This document shows positions 1 through 7,069 of a stretch of 7,221 nt of DNA, in pieces. Within the stretch, counting starts at the first letter, position 1, and every line of letters starts with the position of its first letter. Below the pieces are notes generated by a model. That model made no database searches, was not told the origin of the DNA, and saw nothing but the letters and a program-made list of their open reading frames with translations. Origin of the DNA: Lysobacteraceae bacterium (GTDB lineage Bacteria > Pseudomonadota > Gammaproteobacteria > Xanthomonadales > Rhodanobacteraceae); contig JAGWZT010000094.1 in the NCBI GenBank assembly GCA_018971925.1, positions 1 to 7,221 on the forward strand, given 5' to 3'. The position numbers were made by a program, and so were the translations under genes.

Positions 1-715
1 CTTGCGCCAATCCATCGCGTTGATCAATTCACAACCGCAACGCCCGGACTTCGTGGTGCATACCGGCGACCTCAGCCACCTGTCGAAACCCGAACAATTC
101 GACACCGTGGCCGAACTGATGAAGGAAGCCAGGGCCGGCCACGTGTTCTACATTCCCGGCGAGCACGACGTCATCGGCGACGACGGCCAGGCGTTCTTCA
201 GGCGCTTCGGCGGTGGTGCAAACGGCAACGGCTGGTACAGCTTCGACCACCGCGGTGTGCATTTCGTCGCGCTGGTCAACGTGCGGCACCTGCAGGGTGG
301 CGGCCTCGGCTTCCTCGGCGACGAGCAGCTCGCGTGGTTGCGTCAGGACCTCGCAGGGCTTTCTGCCAGCACGCCGGTCGTGGTGTTCGCGCACATGCCG
401 ATGTGGTCGCTGTACCCGGCGTGGGGCTGGGGCACCCAGGACAGCGCACAGGCACTGACGCTGCTGAGGCGCTTCGGCTCGGTGACGGTGTTGAACGGCC
501 ACATCCACCAGATCCAGCAGAAGATCGAAGGCAACATCACGTTCCACACCGCGCGTTCGACCGCGTACCCGCAGCCCGCGCCGGGCGTCGGTCCCGCGCC
601 AGGCCCGTTGCAGGACCTGCCAGCGGGCAAGCTGCATGACTACATAGGCATCCGCAACGTGCGCCATGTCCGCGGTTCGCAGGCGCTCGCGGTCACCGAG
701 CGCACGCTCCCTTGA
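1..715 (+). CDS. Calcineurin-like metallophosphoesterase, 5' end cut by window edge
   Basis: This is the C-terminal part of a two-metal phosphoesterase; 237 codons are visible from base 2. Numbering from base 2, motifs appear in the family order: TGD at 21-23 (bridging aspartate), GEHD at 53-56 (usually GNHD; Asn binds metal and His is catalytic), FAHMP with His131, and GHIH at 166-169. The N-terminal D-x-H motif is missing, so the gene must start upstream. The TTG at base 2 is only an internal codon in the open frame, not a credible start. The C-terminal region is rich in Pro and Gly (189-202). Glu in place of Asn in the third motif looks, from memory, like a trait of a subfamily with the same GEHD and GHIH context rather than damage. 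The substrate is unknown. The next gene encodes a copper protein 35 bases downstream on the same strand, so the two are probably one transcript. Confidence 0.9.
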   Translation, partial: LRQSIALINSQPQRPDFVVHTGDLSHLSKPEQFDTVAELMKEARAGHVFYIPGEHDVIGDDGQAFFRRFGGGANGNGWYSFDHRGVHFVALVNVRHLQGGGLGFLGDEQLAWLRQDLAGLSASTPVVVFAHMPMWSLYPAWGWGTQDSAQALTLLRRFGSVTVLNGHIHQIQQKIEGNITFHTARSTAYPQPAPGVGPAPGPLQDLPAGKLHDYIGIRNVRHVRGSQALAVTERTLP

Positions 716-736
716 ATCTCCATCCCGTCCCTTCCC

Positions 737-743
737 GAAGGAG
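737..743 (+). promoter_or_regulatory. Ribosome binding site that fixes the cupredoxin start
   Basis: GAAGGAG lies seven bases before the ATG at 751, which is close to ideal. It favours ATG 751 over the in-frame TTG at 712, which overlaps the phosphoesterase stop but has no purine-rich sequence before it. Confidence 0.8.
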
Positions 744-750
744 CCTTTGC

Positions 751-1083
751 ATGCGTTGGCAATCCATTGCGTTTGCAGCGTTGTTGCCGTTCGCTTTCGT
801 CGCACAGGCCACCTCGCCGGCCAAGCCGGCAGCGGCGTACCAGGTCGGCATCCGCAACTTCCGGTTCCAGCCCAAACAAATCGTCGTGCCGGCCGGCGCC
901 ACCGTGACCTGGGCCAACCACGACGAGGAACCGCACGTCATCACCAGTGCGGGCAATCGGTTCAAGGGTTCGCCCGCGATGGATACCGGCGATACCTGGA
1001 GCGCGGTGTTCACCAGGCCGGGAACGTATGCGTATTTCTGCTCGGTCCATCCGTTCATGACCGGCACGATCGTGGTGCGCTGA
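751..1083 (+). CDS. Secreted type 1 copper protein (amicyanin/plastocyanin-like cupredoxin)
   Basis: A 110-residue protein with an N-terminal signal peptide: Arg2, a hydrophobic run at about 5-18, and a likely cleavage after AQA at 18-20. The mature part of about 90 residues is a single cupredoxin domain. The four type 1 copper ligands are visible: His62 in EPHVI, then Cys97, His100 and Met103 in CSVHPFM. The short C-x2-H-x2-M ligand loop is the amicyanin pattern. The protein should act in the periplasm as a one-electron carrier or copper binder; its redox partner is not in the window. The start at 751 follows a strong ribosome binding site. An in-frame TTG at 712 would add 13 residues before the signal peptide and is unlikely. 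The upstream metallophosphoesterase is probably in the same operon. The gene converges on the efflux operon, with a hairpin between them. Confidence 0.93.
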   Translation: MRWQSIAFAALLPFAFVAQATSPAKPAAAYQVGIRNFRFQPKQIVVPAGATVTWANHDEEPHVITSAGNRFKGSPAMDTGDTWSAVFTRPGTYAYFCSVHPFMTGTIVVR

Positions 1084-1092
1084 CGATGCATC

Positions 1093-1126
1093 AAAAAAAC
1101 AACGGGGCAGCAAAGCGCTGCCCCGT
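1093..1126 (-). terminator. Intrinsic terminator of the efflux operon
   Basis: A perfect 10-bp stem (arms 1102-1111 and 1117-1126, GGGGCAGC core) closes a 5-base loop. Read on the - strand it is followed after two bases by seven T residues (complement of A 1093-1099), a textbook Rho-independent terminator 26 bases beyond the pump gene's stop. On the + strand the stem is followed only by CGTCGTCGTCTC, pyrimidine-rich but with no T run, so it may terminate the cupredoxin transcript less well. A weaker hairpin (CTCTC 1133-1137 with GAGAG 1144-1148) lies between it and the pump stop codon. Confidence 0.88.
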
Positions 1127-1151
1127 CGTCGTCTCTCTTCGCTGAGAGCGG

Positions 1152-4100
1152 TTATCCGGCTTGCGGCTCGGGTGGCGGCAGCGTTCCGGCTTCTTCTTCG
1201 CGCTCGCGTTCGGCGTGGTGATCCTGGCCCAATAGCAGGTACATCGCCGGTACCACGAACAGCGTGAACAGGGTGCCGATCGAGATGCCGGTGAAAATCA
1301 CCAGGCCGATGCTGTGGCGGCCGGCCGCGCCCGCGCCGGCGGCGATCACCAGCGGAATCACGCCCAGCACCATCGCGAAGGTGGTCATCAGGATCGGGCG
1401 CAATCGCACCGATGCCGCTTCCTCGATCGCCTCGCGCTTGGACAGCCCGTGCAGGCGCTGTGCGTCGTTGGCGAACTGCACCATCAGGATGCCGTGCTTG
1501 CTGATCAGGCCGATCAGCGTGACCAGGCCTACCTCGGTATAGATGTTCAGCGTCGCGAGTCCGAGGTTGATGAACAGCAATGCACCGAAGATCGCCATCG
1601 GCACCGACACCAGGATCACGATGGGGTCGCGGAAGCTCTCGAACTGCGCGGACAACGCCAGGAACACGATGATGATCGAGAACATCAGTGTGAACAGGAA
1701 GCCGCCTGATTCCTGCTGGAACTGGCGCGATTCGCCGGCGTAGTCCACGGCGTAGCCCGACGGCGCGACCTGTTTAAGGGTGTCACGCATGAACTGCAAC
1801 GCCTGCCCCAGCGACACGCCCGGTCCGATCACGCCACCAATGGTGGCCGAGTTCAACTGCTGGAAGTGGTTGATCGACTCCGGCACGGTCTGATACGTCA
1901 GGTGCGCCACGGTCGAGGCCGGGATCATCCCGCCCGAGGAAGTCTTGATGTAGTAGTTGTCGAGCTGCGCCGGATTCAGCCGGTCGTACTGCGGCACCTG
2001 CGAAATCACCCGGTAGGAACGCCCCGAGATCGAGAAATAGTTGACGTAGTTGCCGCCCAGCGCCGCCGACAACGCTGCGCCCACGCTTTGCTGGGTCAGG
2101 CCCAGCGCGGCCACCTTGTCGCGGTCCAGCGTCACGGTCGCCTGCGGCTGGTCGATCTTGAGATCGGAATCGACGTAGAAAAACATGCCGGATGCCTTGG
2201 CCTTGGCCAGCACCGCCTGCGACACCTCGTTCAAGTTCTGGAAGGGTTCGGTGGTCTTGATCACGAACTGCACCGGGAACCCGAATGCGCCCGGCAGCGA
2301 CGGGAACTGGAACACCGCGATGTTGGCGCCCGCGATCTGGCTGACCTTCTGCTGCACCACCTGCTGGATCTGGTCGGCGCTGCGGCTGCGGTCGCCCCAC
2401 GGCGTCAGCAGGATGCCGGCGAAACCGGTGTTCACGGCATTCGCGCCGTCCACCTGGAAGATATGCTGGTATTCGGGCAGGGATTTGGCGATGTCGAACA
2501 CCTGCCTGGAATACAGTCCCATCTGGTTGATGGTGGCGTCGGGTGGTCCCTGGGTGTTGACCAGCACGATGCCTTGGTCCTCCTGCGGCGCCAGTTCCGA
2601 CTTGGCGGTCTTGAACAGGTAAAAATTGCCCGCGAGGATCAGGGCACCGAACACGATCGCCACGATCCAGGTATCCAGCGAGGAATGCAGCAAGCGGTGG
2701 TAACGATCGCGCACCGCGTCGGCCACCTTGTCGATGCGTTTGACGAACGGCTTGTTGTGGTCTTCCTGGCGCAGGAAGCGCGAGCACATCATCGGCGACA
2801 GCGTCAGCGCGACGATCGCCGAGATCGCCACCGCGCCGGCCAACGTGAACGCGAATTCGGTGAACAGTGCGCCGGTCAGGCCGCCCTGGAAACCGACCGG
2901 CACGTACACCGCGACCAGCACGACCGCCATCGCCACGATCGGTCCGGCCAGCTCGCGTGCGGCCAGCAGCGCCGCCTGCAGCGGCGGCTGGTGATCCTTC
3001 ATGTGGCGATCGACGTTCTCGACCACGATGATCGCGTCATCCACCACCAGGCCGATCGCCAGTACCAGCGCCAGCAACGTCAGCAGGTTGATCGAGTAAC
3101 CCAGCAGCAGCATCACCAGGAACGCGCCGATCAGCGACAGCGGCATCGCGATCACCGGGATCAAGACCGAACGCAGGGTCCCGAGGAACAGGAAGATCAC
3201 CGCCGTCACGATGATCAGCGTTTCGGCAAGGGTCTTCACCACCTCGTTGATCGAGGTGCGGATGTAATCGGTGCCGTCGTACACGATCCGCGCGGTGATG
3301 CCGGTCGGCATCTGCGCCTGGATCGACGGGAACACCTGGCGAACCCGGTCGATCACGTCCAGCACGTTGGCTTCCGGCGCGGCATTGACGCTCATGAACA
3401 CCGAGCGTTTGCCGTCGAAGGCCACGTTGAAATCGTAGTTCTCGGCGCCCAGCGTGACGTTGGCGACGTCCTGCAGGCGCACGATGTCGTTGCCGTTGGC
3501 CTTCACCACGAGATTCTTGAATTCATCGACCGTGTGAAGGTCGGTCGCCGCGGTCAGGTTCACGCTGACCATCTGGCCCTTGGTGGTACCGATCGCCGAG
3601 AGATAGTTGTTGGCAGCCAGCGCCTGGTTGACGTCGCTGGCGGTGACGCCGTGCGCGGCCATCTTCACGGGATCGAGCCACGCGCGCAGCGCGAAGGTGC
3701 GCCCGCCGAGGATCGCAGCGTTCTGCACGCCTTCGACCGCGTTCAACTGCGGTTGCACCACGCGGGTCAGGTAGTCGGTGATCTTGTTGGACGGCAGCGT
3801 GTCGGAATAAAAACCCATGTACATCGACGCGACCTGCTGCCCCGTCTGCAGGGTGATCACCGGCTGCTGCGCCTGCGGCGGCAACTGGTTCTTGACCGAA
3901 TTGACCAGCGCGCTGATTTCGGTCAACGCCTTGTTGCCGTCGTAGTTCAGCCGCAGCGTGGCGGTGATGAACGATGAGCTCGGCGTGCTGGACGAGGTCA
4001 TGTAGTCGATGCCCTGCGCCTGCGCGATCGCCTGCTCCAGCGGCTGGGTGATGAAGCCCGCCATGGTCTGCGCGTCGGCGCCGTAATAGGTCGTCGCGAC

Positions 4101-4238
4101 TGTGATCGTCGAGTTTTCGGTCTTCGGATACTGGCGGACCGGCAGCGAGGTCACCGCGCGCAGGCCCAGCACCAGGATCAGCAGGCTGACGGTGGCGGCC
4201 AGCACCGGGCGTTTGATGAAGAGGTCGGTGAATTTCAT
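1152..4238 (-). CDS. RND multidrug efflux pump, inner-membrane permease (HAE-1 type)
   Basis: A proton-driven trimeric exporter of the AcrB/MexB family, 1028 residues, about the family's full length. The order is as expected: TM1 at about 11-29, first periplasmic porter domain, TM2-6 at about 337-485, TM7 at 523-540, second porter domain, then TM8-12 at about 846-1003. Proton-relay residues match AcrB: Asp400-Asp401 in GLVVDDAIIVVEN (AcrB D407/D408), Lys914 in SKHGILMV (K940), Arg945 (R971) and Thr952 (T978). The double Asp in TM4 supports the drug-exporting type over heavy-metal pumps. The tail after TM12 is short and charged (DHHAEREREEE, then Pro-rich). The ATG at 4236-4238 gives the usual MKFTDLFIKRPV start, but no clear ribosome binding site precedes it. 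The adaptor gene lies 114 bases upstream with a REP pair between them. The substrate cannot be predicted from sequence alone. Confidence 0.97.
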   Translation of the reverse strand: MKFTDLFIKRPVLAATVSLLILVLGLRAVTSLPVRQYPKTENSTITVATTYYGADAQTMAGFITQPLEQAIAQAQGIDYMTSSSTPSSSFITATLRLNYDGNKALTEISALVNSVKNQLPPQAQQPVITLQTGQQVASMYMGFYSDTLPSNKITDYLTRVVQPQLNAVEGVQNAAILGGRTFALRAWLDPVKMAAHGVTASDVNQALAANNYLSAIGTTKGQMVSVNLTAATDLHTVDEFKNLVVKANGNDIVRLQDVANVTLGAENYDFNVAFDGKRSVFMSVNAAPEANVLDVIDRVRQVFPSIQAQMPTGITARIVYDGTDYIRTSINEVVKTLAETLIIVTAVIFLFLGTLRSVLIPVIAMPLSLIGAFLVMLLLGYSINLLTLLALVLAIGLVVDDAIIVVENVDRHMKDHQPPLQAALLAARELAGPIVAMAVVLVAVYVPVGFQGGLTGALFTEFAFTLAGAVAISAIVALTLSPMMCSRFLRQEDHNKPFVKRIDKVADAVRDRYHRLLHSSLDTWIVAIVFGALILAGNFYLFKTAKSELAPQEDQGIVLVNTQGPPDATINQMGLYSRQVFDIAKSLPEYQHIFQVDGANAVNTGFAGILLTPWGDRSRSADQIQQVVQQKVSQIAGANIAVFQFPSLPGAFGFPVQFVIKTTEPFQNLNEVSQAVLAKAKASGMFFYVDSDLKIDQPQATVTLDRDKVAALGLTQQSVGAALSAALGGNYVNYFSISGRSYRVISQVPQYDRLNPAQLDNYYIKTSSGGMIPASTVAHLTYQTVPESINHFQQLNSATIGGVIGPGVSLGQALQFMRDTLKQVAPSGYAVDYAGESRQFQQESGGFLFTLMFSIIIVFLALSAQFESFRDPIVILVSVPMAIFGALLFINLGLATLNIYTEVGLVTLIGLISKHGILMVQFANDAQRLHGLSKREAIEEAASVRLRPILMTTFAMVLGVIPLVIAAGAGAAGRHSIGLVIFTGISIGTLFTLFVVPAMYLLLGQDHHAEREREEEAGTLPPPEPQAG

Positions 4239-4270
4239 GTCGGCAATCTGCGCAGAGGCATCGTTTGACT

Positions 4271-4356
4271 GTAGGAGGGCCGGAAGGCCCGACCTGGTGC
4301 TGCTTGCGATCGCGGTGCTGGTCGCGGTTTTCGGTCGCGGCTTCCGCCGCTCCTAC
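4271..4356. repeat. Inverted pair of GTAG-type REP hairpins
   Basis: Two 24-base copies face each other: 4271-4294 on + and 4333-4356 on -, with 38 bases between. Each reads GTAGGAG, a 4-base arm, loop GGAA, the paired arm, then CGACC. Arms are GGCC/GGCC in the first and CGGC/GCCG in the second. The four differences between copies are two compensatory base-pair swaps, so both hairpins stay perfect (5 bp with the flanking G-C pair). The motif matches GTAG/REP elements known from Stenotrophomonas and Xanthomonas, which are linked to RAYT transposases. The second copy overlaps the adaptor gene: its GTAG supplies the TAG stop. The spacer carries a direct repeat of GGTCGCGG (4320-4327 and 4333-4340). 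Position inside the operon suggests a role in mRNA stability or uneven expression, which is inference. Confidence 0.82.
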
Positions 4357-5579
4357 TCCTCCACCGGACGCGGATTCGGGTTGAAGGCCGGCTGCACGGA
4401 ATTGTTGATGTCCACCGGCGTGCCGTTCTTGAGCTTCAGCTGGCCGCTGGTGACAACCATGTCGCCCGGCTTGATGCCGGAAAGGATCGCGATCTGGTCG
4501 CCACGCCGCGGGCCGACGGTCACCAGCACCTGTTCGACATAGTGCGACGGCCCGGACTTGCCACCGGGTTGCGCGGCCTTGGCCGCACCCGGGTCGGCGG
4601 CGGGTTTTTGCTGCCCGCCGCTTGTCGGCGGCTCACCCTGATGCACCACGAACACCGTATCGCCATACGGCGCGTAGGTCACCGAAGTCTGCGGCAAGGT
4701 GAGATAGCGCTGCTCGCTGCCGGAATCGACCGCGACCTTGGTGAACATGCCAGGCATCAGCAACTTGTCCGGATTGGGCAGCGTCGCTTCCACGCCGAGG
4801 TTGCGGGTGTCGGTGTTGACCTTGGGATCAGTCGCGCTGACCACGCCCGTGAACTCCTTGCCGGCATATGCGTCGGTGGTGACTTCGACCTTGCTGCCCA
4901 CACGCAACTGATCCAGCGATGACTGCGGCAGGGTGAAATCGACGTACACCGGATCGAGTTGCTGCAGCGTCGCCACGGTCGTGCCGGGGTTGATGTACAG
5001 GCCAGGGTTGACCGTGATGATGCCGATGCGGCCCGCGAAGGGCGCGCGCAGCGTCTTCTTCGCCACCAGCGCGGCCTGCGCGGCGACGTTCGCCTGCGCG
5101 CTCTTCAAGCTGGCCATGTCGGTGTCGTACTGCGCCTTGCTGATCGCCTGCACCGCCAGCTGCTGCTTGGAGCGCTGCGCGGTCAGTTCGGCCAGCCGTT
5201 CGGTTGCCTGCAGCGAGGCCAGCTGCGCGCGATCCTGCGCATCGACCAGCTTCACCAGCAGCTGTCCCTTCTGGACATCGGCGCCCGACTTCACGTCCAC
5301 GCTCTCGACCAGGCCAGCCAGTTCGAACGACAGGTCCACGCCATGCACCGCGCGCACGTTGCCGAACGCCTCGACGTGCGGCTGCCATTCCTGGTATCCC
5401 GCCGCCATCGCGCTGATGGTCTGCGGCGGGTTGCCCATGGACTTCATGAACTTGCCGATCATGATGCCCTTGAAGGTGTTGAAGCCGATCACCAGCACGA
5501 ACAGCAGCACGATCGCGCCGATCACGATGATCAGGCGCTTGCGCAGGCCCGGCTTGCGGGGGGAGTTGTAATCGGTCAT
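4353..5579 (-). CDS. RND efflux periplasmic adaptor (membrane fusion protein)
   Basis: A 408-residue adaptor of the AcrA/MexA (HlyD-like) family that links pump and outer-membrane channel. It has a cytoplasmic basic start (RKPGLRKR), one membrane anchor at about 16-33 and no lipobox Cys, so it is anchored by a helix rather than lipid. Next come the lipoyl half-motif (LAGLVESVDVKSGADVQKGQLL, 87-108), a coiled-coil hairpin at about 113-175, the second lipoyl half with the conserved APFAGRIG (179-186), a beta-barrel domain and a membrane-proximal domain. The hairpin tip RSKQQLAVQAIS (136-147) resembles the TolC-docking motif, with Gln at the usual Leu position. A Pro/Gly/Ala/Lys-rich stretch at 316-345 interrupts the last domain. 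The start ATG overlaps the stop of the channel gene (ATGA), indicating translational coupling. The frame stays open upstream to 6002, but that part is only the shadow of the channel gene. The stop codon lies in a REP copy. Confidence 0.95.
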   Translation of the reverse strand: MTDYNSPRKPGLRKRLIIVIGAIVLLFVLVIGFNTFKGIMIGKFMKSMGNPPQTISAMAAGYQEWQPHVEAFGNVRAVHGVDLSFELAGLVESVDVKSGADVQKGQLLVKLVDAQDRAQLASLQATERLAELTAQRSKQQLAVQAISKAQYDTDMASLKSAQANVAAQAALVAKKTLRAPFAGRIGIITVNPGLYINPGTTVATLQQLDPVYVDFTLPQSSLDQLRVGSKVEVTTDAYAGKEFTGVVSATDPKVNTDTRNLGVEATLPNPDKLLMPGMFTKVAVDSGSEQRYLTLPQTSVTYAPYGDTVFVVHQGEPPTSGGQQKPAADPGAAKAAQPGGKSGPSHYVEQVLVTVGPRRGDQIAILSGIKPGDMVVTSGQLKLKNGTPVDINNSVQPAFNPNPRPVEE

Positions 5580-7069
5580 GGGTTGGTCTCGGTCGTGGCC
5601 ACTTTTGAATCCGCGCCGTTCCAGCCACCGCCCAGCGCCGCGTACAGCGCGGCGGTATCGGCCAGCCGTGAGGTGCGCGCCTGGATCAGCGCGATGCGCG
5701 CCTGCTGGTACTGCTGCTCGGCGCTGAGCAGGTTGATGTAGTTGACCGCACCCACCCGGTACTGCGCGCGGGTCAGTTCGAGCAGCTTGTCGGCGTCGCG
5801 CTCGGCGGTGTTCTGCACTTTCAGCGAGTCCGCGTCGTATTGCAGCGCCTGCAACGAATCGGCCACGTTCTGGAACGCGGTCAGCACGGCCTGCTGCCAG
5901 TCGGCGAGCGCTTCGTCCATGCCGGCCTGCGCCGCGCGTTTCTTGTGCAGCAGTTCGCCGCCGTGGAAGAGCGGTTGCAGCAGGCCCAATCCGATCGACC
6001 ATGAGCCGGTGCCGGCGGAGAACAGGTCGCCGCCCTTCAGCGCGGCGGAACCCGCGCTGCCCGACAGCGTGAGCTGTGGCAGCATGTTCGCGATCGAGAC
6101 GCCGACCTGCGCGGTGGCGCTGTGCAACTGCGCCGACGCGGCGCGGATGTCGGGGCGCTGCGCGACCAGCGCGGATGGCAGGCTGACCGGAACATCCTGG
6201 GGCAGCTTCACCTGATCCAGCGTCACCGGCTGCAGCTCGAGCTGCGCCGGCGTCACGCCAAGGTAGGTCGCGAGCTGGTTCTGCGTCACCGCGAGTTGCT
6301 TGCGCAGCGGCGGCAGCGTGGCCTGGGTCACGGCCAGTTGCGAGCGTACCGCCAGCGTGTCCGACAGCGACTTCGCGCCGATCGCCTGCTGCTTCTGCGC
6401 GATGTCGAGTTCCTGTTGCAGCGAACCGACGATCTGCTCGGTCGCGTACACCTGTTCGCGCAGCGAAGCCTCCTGCAACGACGCGGTGACGACGTTGGCC
6501 GCAAGTATCAAATAGGTCGCATCAAGCTGCGCGCGCTGGAAATCGGCCTGCGCCCGCTGCGCCTCGATGCCGCGGCGCACGCCGCCGAAGATGTCGAACA
6601 CGTAGCCGACGCTGACGCCGGCGTTGAAGACGTTGAATGGCCCCACGCGGGTACCGGTACCCGATGACGCAGCCGATTGTTTGCTGCGCGTCACGCCGGC
6701 GTTTGCGTCCAGCGTCGGGAACAGCGCGCCGCCGGCGGCCTTGGCGTTCTCCTCGGCCTGTCGCAACGCCGCTTGCGCAGAGGCGATGGTGGGGCTGTGT
6801 TCGAACGCGGTGCGCACGCGGCGGTCGAGCTCGGCGTTGTCGAACGTGGTCCACCAACGCTCCGGCACATTGCGGCCTTCGAGGAAGCGCTGGGCATCGC
6901 CGCCCGCGGTATCAGCCGCCACAGTGGACGTCGGCAGCGGCGCCGCCGTGTAGCGATCGACGGCGGGCGCGGCCGGAACCCGGAAATTCGGGCCAACGGC
7001 GCATCCGGCAAGCGCGAACACCGCCATCGCCAGCGCGGCCCGTCGGGTGGCGGACTTCAATTGGGTCAT
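5576..7069 (-). CDS. Outer-membrane efflux channel lipoprotein (NodT/OprM family)
   Basis: A 497-residue TolC-like channel, normal length for the family. It starts with a lipoprotein signal peptide: RR at 9-10, hydrophobic run 11-20, lipobox LAGC at 20-23 with Cys23 as the lipidated residue, followed by the typical AVGPNFRVP. Two repeats of the outer-membrane efflux domain follow (about 75-275 and 295-480), rich in Ala/Gln/Leu helices. Recognisable motifs are WW-x2-F (72-76), GYVFDIFGGVRR (155-166) and LPSALVAQRPDIRAA (297-311), the last being highly characteristic of NodT-type factors. It should form a trimer with a beta barrel in the outer membrane and a periplasmic tunnel meeting the adaptor. 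It is the first gene of the operon, whereas many RND operons carry it last or lack it. No clear ribosome binding site precedes ATG 7069, but the signal peptide makes this start convincing. Confidence 0.96.
   Translation of the reverse strand: MTQLKSATRRAALAMAVFALAGCAVGPNFRVPAAPAVDRYTAAPLPTSTVAADTAGGDAQRFLEGRNVPERWWTTFDNAELDRRVRTAFEHSPTIASAQAALRQAEENAKAAGGALFPTLDANAGVTRSKQSAASSGTGTRVGPFNVFNAGVSVGYVFDIFGGVRRGIEAQRAQADFQRAQLDATYLILAANVVTASLQEASLREQVYATEQIVGSLQQELDIAQKQQAIGAKSLSDTLAVRSQLAVTQATLPPLRKQLAVTQNQLATYLGVTPAQLELQPVTLDQVKLPQDVPVSLPSALVAQRPDIRAASAQLHSATAQVGVSIANMLPQLTLSGSAGSAALKGGDLFSAGTGSWSIGLGLLQPLFHGGELLHKKRAAQAGMDEALADWQQAVLTAFQNVADSLQALQYDADSLKVQNTAERDADKLLELTRAQYRVGAVNYINLLSAEQQYQQARIALIQARTSRLADTAALYAALGGGWNGADSKVATTETNP

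Noticed and set aside
712..750. TTG start for the cupredoxin at 712
   Set aside because: It overlaps the upstream stop, but has no ribosome binding site and would put 13 extra residues before the signal peptide. ATG 751 has GAAGGAG at ideal spacing.
29..805. 258-codon open frame on the - strand
   Set aside because: It is the antisense shadow of the phosphoesterase and the cupredoxin signal region. The composition is Arg/Ala/His-rich with no family motifs.
1866..3977. 703-codon open frame on the + strand
   Set aside because: It lies antisense to the pump gene; its product is rich in Arg, His, Gln and Asp, has no recognisable motifs, and arises from GC-rich codon use. The pump on the other strand is unmistakable.
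5580..6002. N-terminal extension of the adaptor to 6002
   Set aside because: The extension is an out-of-frame reading of the channel gene. The ATG at 5579 is followed at once by a basic segment and membrane anchor, as expected for an adaptor.
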